Below are positions 43,936 to 51,734 of a DNA stretch of 64,000 nt, one piece after another (positions within the stretch are counted from its first letter, which is position 1; each line of letters begins with the position of its first letter). A program made the translations under genes and the position numbers. The notes beneath the pieces were generated by a model that searched no databases, was not told the origin of the DNA, and saw only the letters and a list, made by a program, of their open reading frames with translations. The DNA is from Site-B1 sp963722665 (GTDB taxonomy: Bacteria > Bacteroidota > Bacteroidia > Flavobacteriales > Flavobacteriaceae), in contig CAVRNW010000007.1 in assembly GCA_963722665.1 (NCBI GenBank), positions 1-64,000 on the forward strand, written 5' to 3'.

Positions 43936-44346
43936 TTATTCTTCAACTAAAATTTCATAAATCAAAAATTCATCTTCATCATTCTCATTCCTGCCGGTCC
44001 AAAATTTAAAGACATAAGAACCATAATTCATAGGTTTAAAATCAAAGGATCTTTCAATTAAGTTATCATCTACTAAAATGCAATTAGAACCTTCATAAAC
44101 CTGATTTATTACCGCAACAGTTCTTGTGCTATCTTCAGCCACATAATATAGGTCATAAAAAACATGGCATGTAGAACGGTTAAAGTAAGTGTAAGTTATG
44201 GTGTGAACAGCACCATAGGTAAAACTATCTGGCATGTTTACACTTTCTATTGGAATAAATTCGAAGTAAAAATTAACAGATTCATCATCCAAACTGCATG
44301 ACCAGAATGAAAATGATAGAAAACATAATAAAACCAGTTTTTTCAT
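43936..44346 (-). CDS. small lipoprotein preceding the ECF sigma gene
   Basis: A 136-residue lipoprotein. The signal LVLLCFLSFSFWSC ends in a lipobox with Cys17, followed by SLDDESVN, whose acidic residues after the cysteine resemble the surface or outer-membrane retention patterns of Bacteroidota. The mature part is beta-rich with many Tyr and Phe (GAVHTITYTYFNRSTCHVFYDLYYV) and three Cys. No named domain is recognised. It is the first gene of the operon with the sigma and anti-sigma factors and might act as a partner or sensor for the barrel, which is an inference from position only. Confidence 0.75.
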   Translation of the reverse strand: MKKLVLLCFLSFSFWSCSLDDESVNFYFEFIPIESVNMPDSFTYGAVHTITYTYFNRSTCHVFYDLYYVAEDSTRTVAVINQVYEGSNCILVDDNLIERSFDFKPMNYGSYVFKFWTGRNENDEDEFLIYEILVEE

Positions 44347-44360
44347 TAAACATCAATTTA

Positions 44361-44390
44361 CAAACATATAATGTTACCTATAGATACAAA
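44361..44390 (-). promoter_or_regulatory. promoter of the lipoprotein-sigma-anti-sigma operon
   Basis: On the minus strand TTTG (44390-44387), an 18-base spacer and TATGTTTG (44368-44361) give a good housekeeping -33/-7 promoter. The ATG of the lipoprotein gene is at 44346, 14 bases beyond the -7 box. Confidence 0.65.
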
Positions 44391-44419
44391 AGATATAAAA
44401 TGGTTGCGTAAAAAATCAA

Positions 44420-44443
44420 AAAATCCCGAATTTTCGGGATTTT
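44420..44443 (-). terminator. intrinsic terminator after recA
   Basis: AAAATCCCGAA-TT-TTCGGGATTTT is a perfect 11-bp stem with a TT loop. It lies 3 bases beyond the recA stop, with a T-rich run on the minus strand. Confidence 0.75.
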
Positions 44444-44446
44444 CTT

Positions 44447-45451
44447 TTATTTCTTGATTTTAAGGGCTTCCTTGATTTTTTCTTCAAGTTCATCCATGAG
44501 TTCCGGATTATCCTTTATTAAGGCTTTCACTGCATCCCTTCCTTGTCCAAGTTTTGTATCATCATAGCTAAACCAGGACCCGCTCTTTTTAATTATTTCA
44601 AAATCTACCGCCAGGTCCAGTATTTCACCAACCTTACTAATTCCTTCTCCATACATGATATCAAACTCTGCAGTTTTAAATGGTGGGGCTACCTTATTTT
44701 TTACCACTTTTACTCTGGTCTTATTCCCTGTTACGTTACCGTCGGTCTCTTTAATTTGCGTCGACCTTCTAATATCTAAACGAACTGAAGCGTAGAACTT
44801 AAGAGCATTACCGCCAGTTGTTGTTTCCGGGTTACCAAACATAACCCCAATTTTTTCACGCAACTGGTTTATAAATATCACTGTGCAATTAGTTTTACTA
44901 ATGGAAGAGGTCAGTTTCCTCAGAGCCTGAGACATTAAGCGTGCGTGCAATCCCATTTTGGAGTCACCCATTTCGCCTTCAATTTCACTTCTGGGAGTTA
45001 AGGCTGCAACAGAATCAATAACTACTATATCTATAGCCCCGGAGCGGATCAGGTTATCGGTAATTTCCAATGCCTGCTCTCCATTATCAGGTTGCGAAAT
45101 GATCAAATTTTCAATATCAACTCCTAAATTTCCTGCGTAAAATCTGTCAAAAGCATGTTCAGCATCAATAAATGCTGCAATACCTCCTGCCTTTTGTGCT
45201 TCGGCAATAGCATGCAATGCTAAAGTTGTTTTACCGGACGATTCAGGCCCATAAATTTCTACAACCCGGCCTCTTGGATAGCCACCAACACCAAGCGCTA
45301 TGTCCAAGCCAAGAGATCCCGAAGGAATGACTTCAACATCAACAACTGACTGATCACTCATTTTCATTACGGTTCCTTTTCCGTAAGCCTTATCTAACTT
45401 ATCAAGTGTTAATTTAAGGGCTTTTAATTTTGCATCTTTTTCGTTACTCAT
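44447..45451 (-). CDS. recA: recombinase RecA
   Basis: A 334-residue DNA-dependent ATPase for homologous recombination and SOS signalling. Walker A is GPESSGKTT (residues 68-76). Walker B is DIVVIDSVAAL, loop L1 follows in EGEMGDSKMGLHARLMSQALR, and loop L2 is TVIFINQLREKIGVMFGNPETTTGGNALKFYAS. Full length, with a short basic/acidic C-terminus. The upstream gap (45452-45939) shows no clear SOS box. It is preceded on the same strand by nothing and ends at the hairpin 44420-44443. Confidence 0.97.
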   Translation of the reverse strand: MSNEKDAKLKALKLTLDKLDKAYGKGTVMKMSDQSVVDVEVIPSGSLGLDIALGVGGYPRGRVVEIYGPESSGKTTLALHAIAEAQKAGGIAAFIDAEHAFDRFYAGNLGVDIENLIISQPDNGEQALEITDNLIRSGAIDIVVIDSVAALTPRSEIEGEMGDSKMGLHARLMSQALRKLTSSISKTNCTVIFINQLREKIGVMFGNPETTTGGNALKFYASVRLDIRRSTQIKETDGNVTGNKTRVKVVKNKVAPPFKTAEFDIMYGEGISKVGEILDLAVDFEIIKKSGSWFSYDDTKLGQGRDAVKALIKDNPELMDELEEKIKEALKIKK

Positions 45452-45692
45452 TTTTATTTTATATCTAATTCTTGCTAAAATACTACTTCTTTTTTCTTAA
45501 AAAAATTTTTTTGACGCAACCTTTTTGCACTTTTTGCATCTACTTTTTGTTAAGGGAAAGAGTTGCTATGAAATGAGTATAAATAAACTTCATTATTAAT
45601 TTTTTAAAAGAAGGATAATGGAGTTTTTTATACGAATTCCTGAATGTGATAAAATATTTGTCAACTTTTAATTAAGTAAAAATTTTAAACAG

Positions 45693-45785
45693 GTGAAATT
45701 CTTTAAAAAAACGCTATTAAATAAGAAATTAGGTGTTTCAATTGCGATTAGTATAAATGGCAATTGTAAAGCCGATGGAGGTTAA
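45693..45785 (+). CDS. possible 30-residue peptide (unknown)
   Basis: A GTG-started frame encodes 30 residues beginning MKFFKKTLLNKKLGVSIAIS and ending CKADGG before TAA. The N-terminal part is basic and hydrophobic. No homologue is recognised, and such a short frame can arise by chance in AT-rich DNA. The terminator 60 bases downstream on the same strand is the only supporting context. Confidence 0.3.
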   Translation: MKFFKKTLLNKKLGVSIAISINGNCKADGG

Positions 45786-45845
45786 CTCGCAAACTATTTT
45801 TATAATAACTTAAAAAAAGTTTAACAACGAGTTAGTCTAAAAAAG

Positions 45846-45874
45846 AGCATTTTGGAATTCCAAAATGCTTTTTT
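45846..45874 (+). terminator. intrinsic terminator in the recA-U32 gap
   Basis: AGCATTTTGGAATTCCAAAATGCT is a 24-bp perfect palindrome followed by six T. It sits 42 bases before the -7 box of the U32 gene and points rightward. Confidence 0.75.
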
Positions 45875-45915
45875 ATGTTATCATTTTTAAAAAACACCTA
45901 ATTATTTAAAAACAT

Positions 45916-45923
45916 TACATTTG
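45916..45923 (+). promoter_or_regulatory. -7 promoter box for the U32 peptidase-like gene
   Basis: TACATTTG is a full TAnnTTTG match, 16 bases upstream of ATG 45940. Confidence 0.55.
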
Positions 45924-45939
45924 CAAAAAAATAATTGGT

Positions 45940-47184
45940 ATGCAACATATAGAATTAATGGCTCCAGCCGGCAGTTTTGAATCCCTCCAGGCAGCTTTGG
46001 ATAATGGTGCGGATTCAATTTATTTTGGTGTTGAGCAATTAAATATGAGAGCCAGGGCATCAATTAATTTCACACTAGATGACCTGCCAGAAATATCCAG
46101 ACGATGTAAGGCAAAGAACGTTAGAACTTATCTGACCTTAAACACGATTATTTACGATCACGACCTATCTATTGTTAAGACTTTAGTAAAAAAGGCAAAA
46201 GAAGCCGGTATCTCTGCAGTTATTGCGATGGATCAGGCTGTAATTGCCACTGCCAGGGAAGTTGGATTGGAAGTGCATATATCTACTCAAATAAATGTAA
46301 CAAACATAGAAACGGTGAAATTCTATGCTATGTTTGCTGATACAATTGTACTTAGCAGGGAATTAAGTTTGCGTCAGGTTAAGAAAATAACAGAGCAAAT
46401 TGAAAAAGATCAAATAAAAGGTCCTGCAGGAAAGCTAATTGAGATTGAAATATTTGGGCATGGAGCTCTTTGTATGGCAGTCTCCGGGAAATGTTACATG
46501 AGTTTGCACTCACAAAATTCTTCGGCTAACAGAGGGGCCTGCAAGCAAAACTGCAGAAAAAAATATACAGTTATTGATCAGGAAACGGGATTTGAAATGG
46601 AACTTGACAATGAATATATCATGTCTCCAAAAGATCTTTGTACAATAGATTTCCTGGATCAGGTTGCCGATGCCGGGATCAAGGTCCTGAAAATTGAAGG
46701 ACGGGGGCGAGCGCCGGAATATGTTGCCAATGTAATAAAGTGTTATCGAGACGCCATTGATAGTATTGCAGACGGTACTTATGACAAGGAAAAGGTCATT
46801 TCCTGGATGCTTGAGCTTGAAAAAGTTTATAATCGAGGATTTTGGAATGGCTATTATTTAGGTCAAAAACTGGGAGAATGGAGTAAAGGCTCAGGGTCTC
46901 ATGCCACTCAAAAGAAAGTCTATATTGGCAAAGGCATGCATTTCTACACAAAATCCAAAATAGGTGAATTTAAAATTGAAGCTTATGACATATCAATTGG
47001 CGATACTATTTTGATAACAGGACCAACTACCGGGGCACAGGAAATGGAAGTAAAAGAAATGTTGGTCAATGATGAAAGATTAGAAAAGGGAACTAAAGGA
47101 GATTCCATAACAATACCTTTAGACTTCAGGATCAGACCTTCAGACAAATTATATAAGATCGTTGAAAGCAAAGTGGAAGCGTAA
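45940..47184 (+). CDS. U32 family protein, TrhP/YegQ-like tRNA hydroxylase factor
   Basis: A 414-residue member of the peptidase U32 family. IELMAPAGSFESLQAALDNGADSIYFG at residues 4-30 is the family opening, and EIFGHGALCMAVSGKCYMS (about 168-186) with NRGACKQNCRKKY supplies the conserved cysteines for an Fe-S cluster. The C-terminal U32 domain follows at about 330-414. YegQ/TrhP proteins of this length act in the prephenate-dependent 5-hydroxylation of U34 in tRNA rather than as proteases. The partner role of the ferredoxin gene that starts at the stop codon (TAATG) is inferred. The -7 box lies at 45916. Confidence 0.85.
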   Translation: MQHIELMAPAGSFESLQAALDNGADSIYFGVEQLNMRARASINFTLDDLPEISRRCKAKNVRTYLTLNTIIYDHDLSIVKTLVKKAKEAGISAVIAMDQAVIATAREVGLEVHISTQINVTNIETVKFYAMFADTIVLSRELSLRQVKKITEQIEKDQIKGPAGKLIEIEIFGHGALCMAVSGKCYMSLHSQNSSANRGACKQNCRKKYTVIDQETGFEMELDNEYIMSPKDLCTIDFLDQVADAGIKVLKIEGRGRAPEYVANVIKCYRDAIDSIADGTYDKEKVISWMLELEKVYNRGFWNGYYLGQKLGEWSKGSGSHATQKKVYIGKGMHFYTKSKIGEFKIEAYDISIGDTILITGPTTGAQEMEVKEMLVNDERLEKGTKGDSITIPLDFRIRPSDKLYKIVESKVEA

Positions 47185-47414
47185 TGGTTGTAGTCACCTT
47201 ACAGCGAAATAAATGTATTGGCTGCAATTATTGTGTTGAGCTGGCTCCGGATCAATTTCAAATGTCTAAAAAGGACGGCAAATCTGTATTATTACATTCA
47301 CAAGACAAAAAAGGATTTTTCACTATAAAATCAAATGACGATTTTATTTTTGAAGATTGTGATAAAGCGGCTAAAGCCTGCCCGGTAAAGATTATCAGTG
47401 TTAAATCCATTTAA
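47184..47414 (+). CDS. single-cluster 4Fe-4S ferredoxin
   Basis: A 76-residue ferredoxin. Cys11, Cys14 and Cys17 (CIGCNYC) with Cys66 in ACPVK are placed to bind one [4Fe-4S] cluster; Cys59 is an extra cysteine. The fold resembles monocluster ferredoxins of the Fer4_13/Fer4_15 type. Its ATG overlaps the stop of the U32 gene by one base (TAATG), indicating coupled translation, so it may donate electrons to that protein. It is followed by a 174-bp gap before ricT. Confidence 0.88.
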   Translation: MVVVTLQRNKCIGCNYCVELAPDQFQMSKKDGKSVLLHSQDKKGFFTIKSNDDFIFEDCDKAAKACPVKIISVKSI

Positions 47415-47588
47415 ATAAGTAATCTTATTTCTTTATTTTTAAGTAATTAGAATAATCTTATCTTTACAAACTAGATTCAATTTAGTTGTAATTTCCGCGA
47501 AAGTGAAATCTCCTTAAATTGAATTATATTTATTAATCGTCTTCTGAGAATTGTTTGAATTCATCAGAATCAATATATATCTAAACAT

Positions 47589-48749
47589 ATGGCTTGTAAA
47601 AGTTGTACAACTGAAAAGAATGGTCTGCCAAAAGGCTGTAAGAATAATGGAACGTGTGGAACAGACAGTTGTAACAAATTAACCGTCTTTGATTGGTTAT
47701 CTAACATGTCACTTCCTGAAGGTGAAAAGCCATTTGATTATATCGAGGTTCGATTTAAGAACGGAAGAAAATTATACTATAAGAATTTAGAAAAATTAAC
47801 TTTATCTATTGGCGATATAGTTGCTACTCAGGCACAATCTGGTCATGATATAGGTATGGTAACTCTTACAGGTGAATTGGTAAGAGTCCAAATGAAACGT
47901 AAAAACATCGAAATCGATAGTGATGAGGTGTTAAAAATTTACCGAAAAGCGACTCAAAAAGATATTGATATTTGGAGTTCTTCTCGTGACAAAGAAGAAC
48001 CAATGAAAGTTAAGGCACGCCAGTTTGCAATTGACCTTAAACTTCAAATGAAGATCTCTGACATTGAATTTCAAGGTGACGGCAGCAAAGCAACTTTTTA
48101 CTATACGGCAGAAGAGCGTGTTGATTTTAGAGAATTAATTAAGCTTTTTGCACGGGAATTCAGGACAAGAATAGAAATGAAACAAGTAGGTTTCCGCCAG
48201 GAAGCTTCCAGACTTGGAGGCATTGGTTCATGTGGTCGTGAATTATGTTGCTCTACCTGGTTAACAGATTTCAGGTCGGTCAGTACTTCGGCGGCAAGAT
48301 ACCAGCAACTCTCACTGAATCCTCAAAAACTGGCAGGTCAATGCGGAAAGCTAAAATGTTGTTTAAATTATGAGTTAGACGCCTATATGGATGCTTTGAA
48401 GGAATTCCCAAAAACAGACGTCAAGCTATTTACAGAAAAAGGAAAAGCCGTTTGCCAAAAAATAGATATTTTTCAGGGATTTATGTGGTTTACCTATGAA
48501 GGGGAATGGACCAACTGGCATAAGTTAACCCCATCTCAGGCTAATGAAATAATAGCTCTAAACAGCAAAAAAGAAAAAGTGGCAAGTTTGGAAGAATATG
48601 CTTCAGAACTTATTGCCGAAACCAAAACTGAGTTTGAGAATGTTGTAGGACAGGATAGTTTAACACGTTTTGATAGTCCAAAGCCTAGATCCAAACGTAG
48701 AAATAATAGGAATAGAAACCGAAAAAGAAAACCTCGCCAAAAAAAATAG
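47589..48749 (+). CDS. ricT: RicT/PSP1 domain protein
   Basis: A 386-residue cytoplasmic protein of the PSP1/RicT (YaaT) family. It starts with a cysteine-rich segment (CKSCTTEKNG, GCKNNGTCGTDSC), then the PSP1 domain (about 45-215), and carries the conserved cysteine motifs GIGSCGRELCCSTWLTDF (about 213-230) and LAGQCGKLKCCLNYELDAY (about 252-270). The C-terminus is a basic, disordered, Arg/Asn/Lys-rich tail. In Bacillus the Ric proteins bind Fe-S clusters and assist mRNA processing; the role in Bacteroidota is unproven. It ends four bases before gldH, a conserved neighbourhood. Confidence 0.88.
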   Translation: MACKSCTTEKNGLPKGCKNNGTCGTDSCNKLTVFDWLSNMSLPEGEKPFDYIEVRFKNGRKLYYKNLEKLTLSIGDIVATQAQSGHDIGMVTLTGELVRVQMKRKNIEIDSDEVLKIYRKATQKDIDIWSSSRDKEEPMKVKARQFAIDLKLQMKISDIEFQGDGSKATFYYTAEERVDFRELIKLFAREFRTRIEMKQVGFRQEASRLGGIGSCGRELCCSTWLTDFRSVSTSAARYQQLSLNPQKLAGQCGKLKCCLNYELDAYMDALKEFPKTDVKLFTEKGKAVCQKIDIFQGFMWFTYEGEWTNWHKLTPSQANEIIALNSKKEKVASLEEYASELIAETKTEFENVVGQDSLTRFDSPKPRSKRRNNRNRNRKRKPRQKK

Positions 48750-48753
48750 AATA

Positions 48754-49245
48754 ATGCGGATTAATATAGTTTTAGGTCTTTTATTTTTTTGTTTTGTTTT
48801 ATGTTCGTGCGATAACAACCGGGTTTTTGATGAATATAGTTCTCTGCCTAATAAATGGAATAAAGATTCAGTTATCACGTTTAATGTAACACCGCCAGAC
48901 TCAATTAACGCTTATAATGTATTTGTGAATTTGAGAAATACCGGTGATTATAAGTACAGTAATTTGTTTTTGATAATTGATATAAAATTCCCTAACGGTA
49001 AGGTTATTACAGATACCTTAGAATATAAAATGACCAAGCCCAATGGTGAATTTTTAGGAAAAGGTTTTGCGGATATAAAAGAAAATAAACTCTGGTATAA
49101 AGAAAATGTTGTGTTTGAAGAGGAAGGTGATTATGTGTTTTCAATCAGGCATGCCATGAGGGAAAATGGAAAAGTTGACGGAGTAATTGATCTTGAAGGT
49201 ATTGAAGATGTTGGATTAAGAATAGAAAGAATTAATAATAAATAA
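48754..49245 (+). CDS. gldH: gliding motility lipoprotein GldH
   Basis: A 163-residue lipoprotein with signal RINIVLGLLFFCFVLCSC, lipid attachment at the final Cys of that stretch, and mature sequence DNNRVFDEYSSLPNKWNKDS, characteristic of GldH. The rest is beta-rich (DSINAYNVFVNLRNTGDYKYSNLF, VITDTLEYKMTKPNGEFLG). GldH is needed for gliding and chitin use in F. johnsoniae. ATG 48754 is chosen because it begins the signal peptide. The order ricT-gldH-penicillin-binding protein matches other Flavobacteriia. With sprE it suggests gliding or at least type IX secretion. Confidence 0.92.
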   Translation: MRINIVLGLLFFCFVLCSCDNNRVFDEYSSLPNKWNKDSVITFNVTPPDSINAYNVFVNLRNTGDYKYSNLFLIIDIKFPNGKVITDTLEYKMTKPNGEFLGKGFADIKENKLWYKENVVFEEEGDYVFSIRHAMRENGKVDGVIDLEGIEDVGLRIERINNK

Positions 49246-49251
49246 TAGCTC

Positions 49252-49299
49252 ACTTCCAGTGATATTGCTTTTACAAGATCATATCGGGAAGTTTTTTTT
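49252..49299 (+). terminator. possible terminator/leader hairpin before the penicillin-binding protein gene
   Basis: ACTTCC (49252-49257) pairs with GGAAGT (49287-49292), helped by inner GATAT and ATATC, and is followed by eight T. The stop of gldH is 7 bases before and the next ATG 6 bases after, so it could end gldH transcripts or attenuate the next gene. Confidence 0.4.
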
Positions 49300-49304
49300 A
49301 GATT

Positions 49305-51629
49305 ATGGCAACAAAAAAACAGGCAAATACGTCTTCTGATTTCAGTAAGTACGTTCGATGGTTCTGGATACTTTTTGTGTCCGGAGTATTAGGATTGATC
49401 CTTATTTTTTCTCTGGCTTCAATGGGTGCTTTAGGTGAAATGCCGGATCACACCCAATTGGAAAATCCTGAAACCAATTTAGCAACAGAGATCATTTCTT
49501 CCGATGGTTTAACACTTGGGAAATTCTATTTTAATGATAACAGAACACCTGTTGAATATGAGGAGTTGCCAAAACATTTGGTTGATGCTCTTATTGCCGT
49601 TGAAGACGCCAGATTCCACGATCATTCGGGGATAGATGCAAGAGGAACTATTCGAGCGTTTGCATTTCTTGGAAGTAAAGGAGGAGCCAGTACTATATCT
49701 CAGCAATTGGCAAGACAATTATTTGTTGGAGTGCGATCAAAAAGTAAACTGGAAGCTGTTACCCAAAAAGTTAAAGAATGGGTCATTGCTTTGCGTTTGG
49801 AGCGTCAGTATACAAAAGAAGAGATCATCGCCCAATATTTTAATATCTACGATTTTGGCAATAATGCAGACGGTATTCGCAGTGCTTCAAGGATCTATTT
49901 TGGGAAAGAACCTAAAGAAATTGACATTAGGGAGTCGGCTATGTTAGTTGGGATGTTCAAGAACTCATCTCTTTATAACCCAAGACGAAATCCGGAAGGA
50001 GTAATAAACAGAAGGAATGTTGTACTTGGTCAAATGGCCAAGTATGGGTATATAAACGAAGAAGTAAAAGACTCACTGAAACAAATGGATTTAGGATTGA
50101 ATTATTCGCCGGAATCCCACAGAGAAGGAATTGCTACTTATTTTAGAGAATACTTGCGGGATTTTATGAAGGGTTGGATACAGGACAATCCTAAACCCGA
50201 TGGAACTAAATATGATCTTTACAGTGACGGATTAAAAATAAACACAACCATAGATTCACGCATGCAGACCTATGCGGAAGAAGCTGTGGCAAGACATATG
50301 CCCAGGCTGCAGAAGGAATTCTTTCATCAGAATACACCAAACAGGAATCGTACGGCTCCGTTTCTGGAATTAGATAATGCCGAGATCAAAGATCTCATGA
50401 ATCGTTCAATGAGACGATCAGAACGATGGCGAGTCATGAAAAAAGAAGGAAAGTCCAATAAAGAAATTATCAGGTCTTTTGACACGCCTACAAAAATGAG
50501 AATATTCTCGTGGGAAGCTCCAAACACAGAGATAGACACCATTATGAAACCTATGGATTCCATGCGTTATTACAAATCTTTTTTGCAACCCGGAATGATG
50601 TCCATGGATCCGCAAACAGGACATGTGAAAGCCTGGGTTGGCGGAATGGATTATAAGCATTTTCAATACGATATGGTAAAACAAGGAAAACGTCAGGTAG
50701 GCTCAACATTCAAGCCATTTGTATATGCTACCGCCATAGACCAGCTGCATTTATCTCCTTGTGATGAGTTTCATGATATACCTTTTTGTATAGAAAAAGG
50801 AAAATATGGAAATACCGAAGAATGGTGTCCAAAGAATTCAGGAGAGAAATATGGAGGTATGCGAACTCTTAAAAATGCCTTGGCCAATTCTGTCAATACA
50901 ATAACAGCTCAAATAATGGATAAAGTCGGGCCACAACCTGTTGTTGACCTTGTAAAAAAACTTGGAGTAGAATCAGAGATTCTTCCTGTACCATCAATAG
51001 CATTGGGAACACCAGATCTAAGTGTTTATGAAATGGTGGCGGCATATAGCGCTTTTGCCAATAAAGGAGTTTATACTAAGCCGGTCATGGTAACCAGTAT
51101 AGTAGATAAAAATGATACAGTTCTATATCAGTTTTCACCTGAAAGCAGGGACGTTTTAAGTGAAGAAGCCGCCTATGTAACTGTAAAGCTATTGGAAGGC
51201 GTAACACTGGGAGGTTCAGGGATCAGACTGAGGACCACAGGATCAATAAAACCGGAGTTTAAAGAAATTATAACAGGCTATCCATACCAATTTACCAATC
51301 CAATTGCCGGTAAAACAGGAACGACACAAAACCAGAGTGATGGCTGGTTTATGGGAATGGTGCCAAATTTAGTTACAGGGGTCTGGGTTGGTGCAGAAGA
51401 CAGATCAGTTCATTTTAAGACCATAAACTATGGACAAGGTGCGTCCATGGCACTTCCTATTTGGGGAATGTATATGAAAAGCTGTTATGCAGATGAAGAG
51501 TTAAATATTTCTATTGAGGACTTTGAAGAACCTGCAAACTTATCTATTAGGGTTAATTGCGACACTGATGAGGATGTCATTAAAGACGAACCTGTAATTG
51601 AATACGGGATTGATGAATTGGATATGTAA
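49305..51629 (+). CDS. class A penicillin-binding protein 1A
   Basis: A 774-residue bifunctional peptidoglycan synthase anchored by one N-terminal helix (about residues 19-41, FWILFVSGVLGLILIFSLAS). The GT51 transglycosylase domain includes VEDARFHDHSGIDARG (EDxxFxxHxG), GGASTISQQLARQLFV and RKIYFGKEP-like SRIYFGKEPKEI. The transpeptidase domain has GSTFKPFVYA (SxxK), NALANSVNTI (SxN) and GKTGTTQNQSDGWF (KTG). The C-terminus is a short acidic tail. Full length and in frame. It follows gldH and precedes a palindromic repeat cluster. Confidence 0.95.
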   Translation: MATKKQANTSSDFSKYVRWFWILFVSGVLGLILIFSLASMGALGEMPDHTQLENPETNLATEIISSDGLTLGKFYFNDNRTPVEYEELPKHLVDALIAVEDARFHDHSGIDARGTIRAFAFLGSKGGASTISQQLARQLFVGVRSKSKLEAVTQKVKEWVIALRLERQYTKEEIIAQYFNIYDFGNNADGIRSASRIYFGKEPKEIDIRESAMLVGMFKNSSLYNPRRNPEGVINRRNVVLGQMAKYGYINEEVKDSLKQMDLGLNYSPESHREGIATYFREYLRDFMKGWIQDNPKPDGTKYDLYSDGLKINTTIDSRMQTYAEEAVARHMPRLQKEFFHQNTPNRNRTAPFLELDNAEIKDLMNRSMRRSERWRVMKKEGKSNKEIIRSFDTPTKMRIFSWEAPNTEIDTIMKPMDSMRYYKSFLQPGMMSMDPQTGHVKAWVGGMDYKHFQYDMVKQGKRQVGSTFKPFVYATAIDQLHLSPCDEFHDIPFCIEKGKYGNTEEWCPKNSGEKYGGMRTLKNALANSVNTITAQIMDKVGPQPVVDLVKKLGVESEILPVPSIALGTPDLSVYEMVAAYSAFANKGVYTKPVMVTSIVDKNDTVLYQFSPESRDVLSEEAAYVTVKLLEGVTLGGSGIRLRTTGSIKPEFKEIITGYPYQFTNPIAGKTGTTQNQSDGWFMGMVPNLVTGVWVGAEDRSVHFKTINYGQGASMALPIWGMYMKSCYADEELNISIEDFEEPANLSIRVNCDTDEDVIKDEPVIEYGIDELDM

Positions 51630-51640
51630 AATTCCTGTGA

Positions 51641-51715
51641 ATCCCGATAACTATCGGGATGACGCGGCAATCTCTTTTTGAGATTCGTCACTCAGACTTC
51701 GATATGCTCAGTCTG
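51641..51715. repeat. cluster of palindromic repeats, TCCCGATA family, copy 2
   Basis: Three stems lie in a row: ATCCCGATA/TATCGGGAT (51641-51660), AATCTC/GAGATT across TTTTT (51669-51685) and CAGACT/AGTCTG (51693-51715). It separates two converging genes. The first stem matches the repeat at 31631-31648. Confidence 0.65.
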
Positions 51716-51734
51716 AAAGCTATGAAGGAGAATC

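Larger units (their letters stand above)
45452..45939. other. 488-bp gap with small ORF, structured RNA and terminator
   Basis: This holds the recA leader on its left side. It then holds a plus-strand 30-codon ORF (45693-45785), a possible stem between AACTCG (45784-45789) and CGAGTT near 45829, a strong plus-strand terminator at 45846-45874, and the -7 box of the U32 gene at 45916-45923. The terminator implies a plus-strand transcript arising within the gap, since the gene to the left (recA) points away. No tRNA-like fold was seen. Confidence 0.45.
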
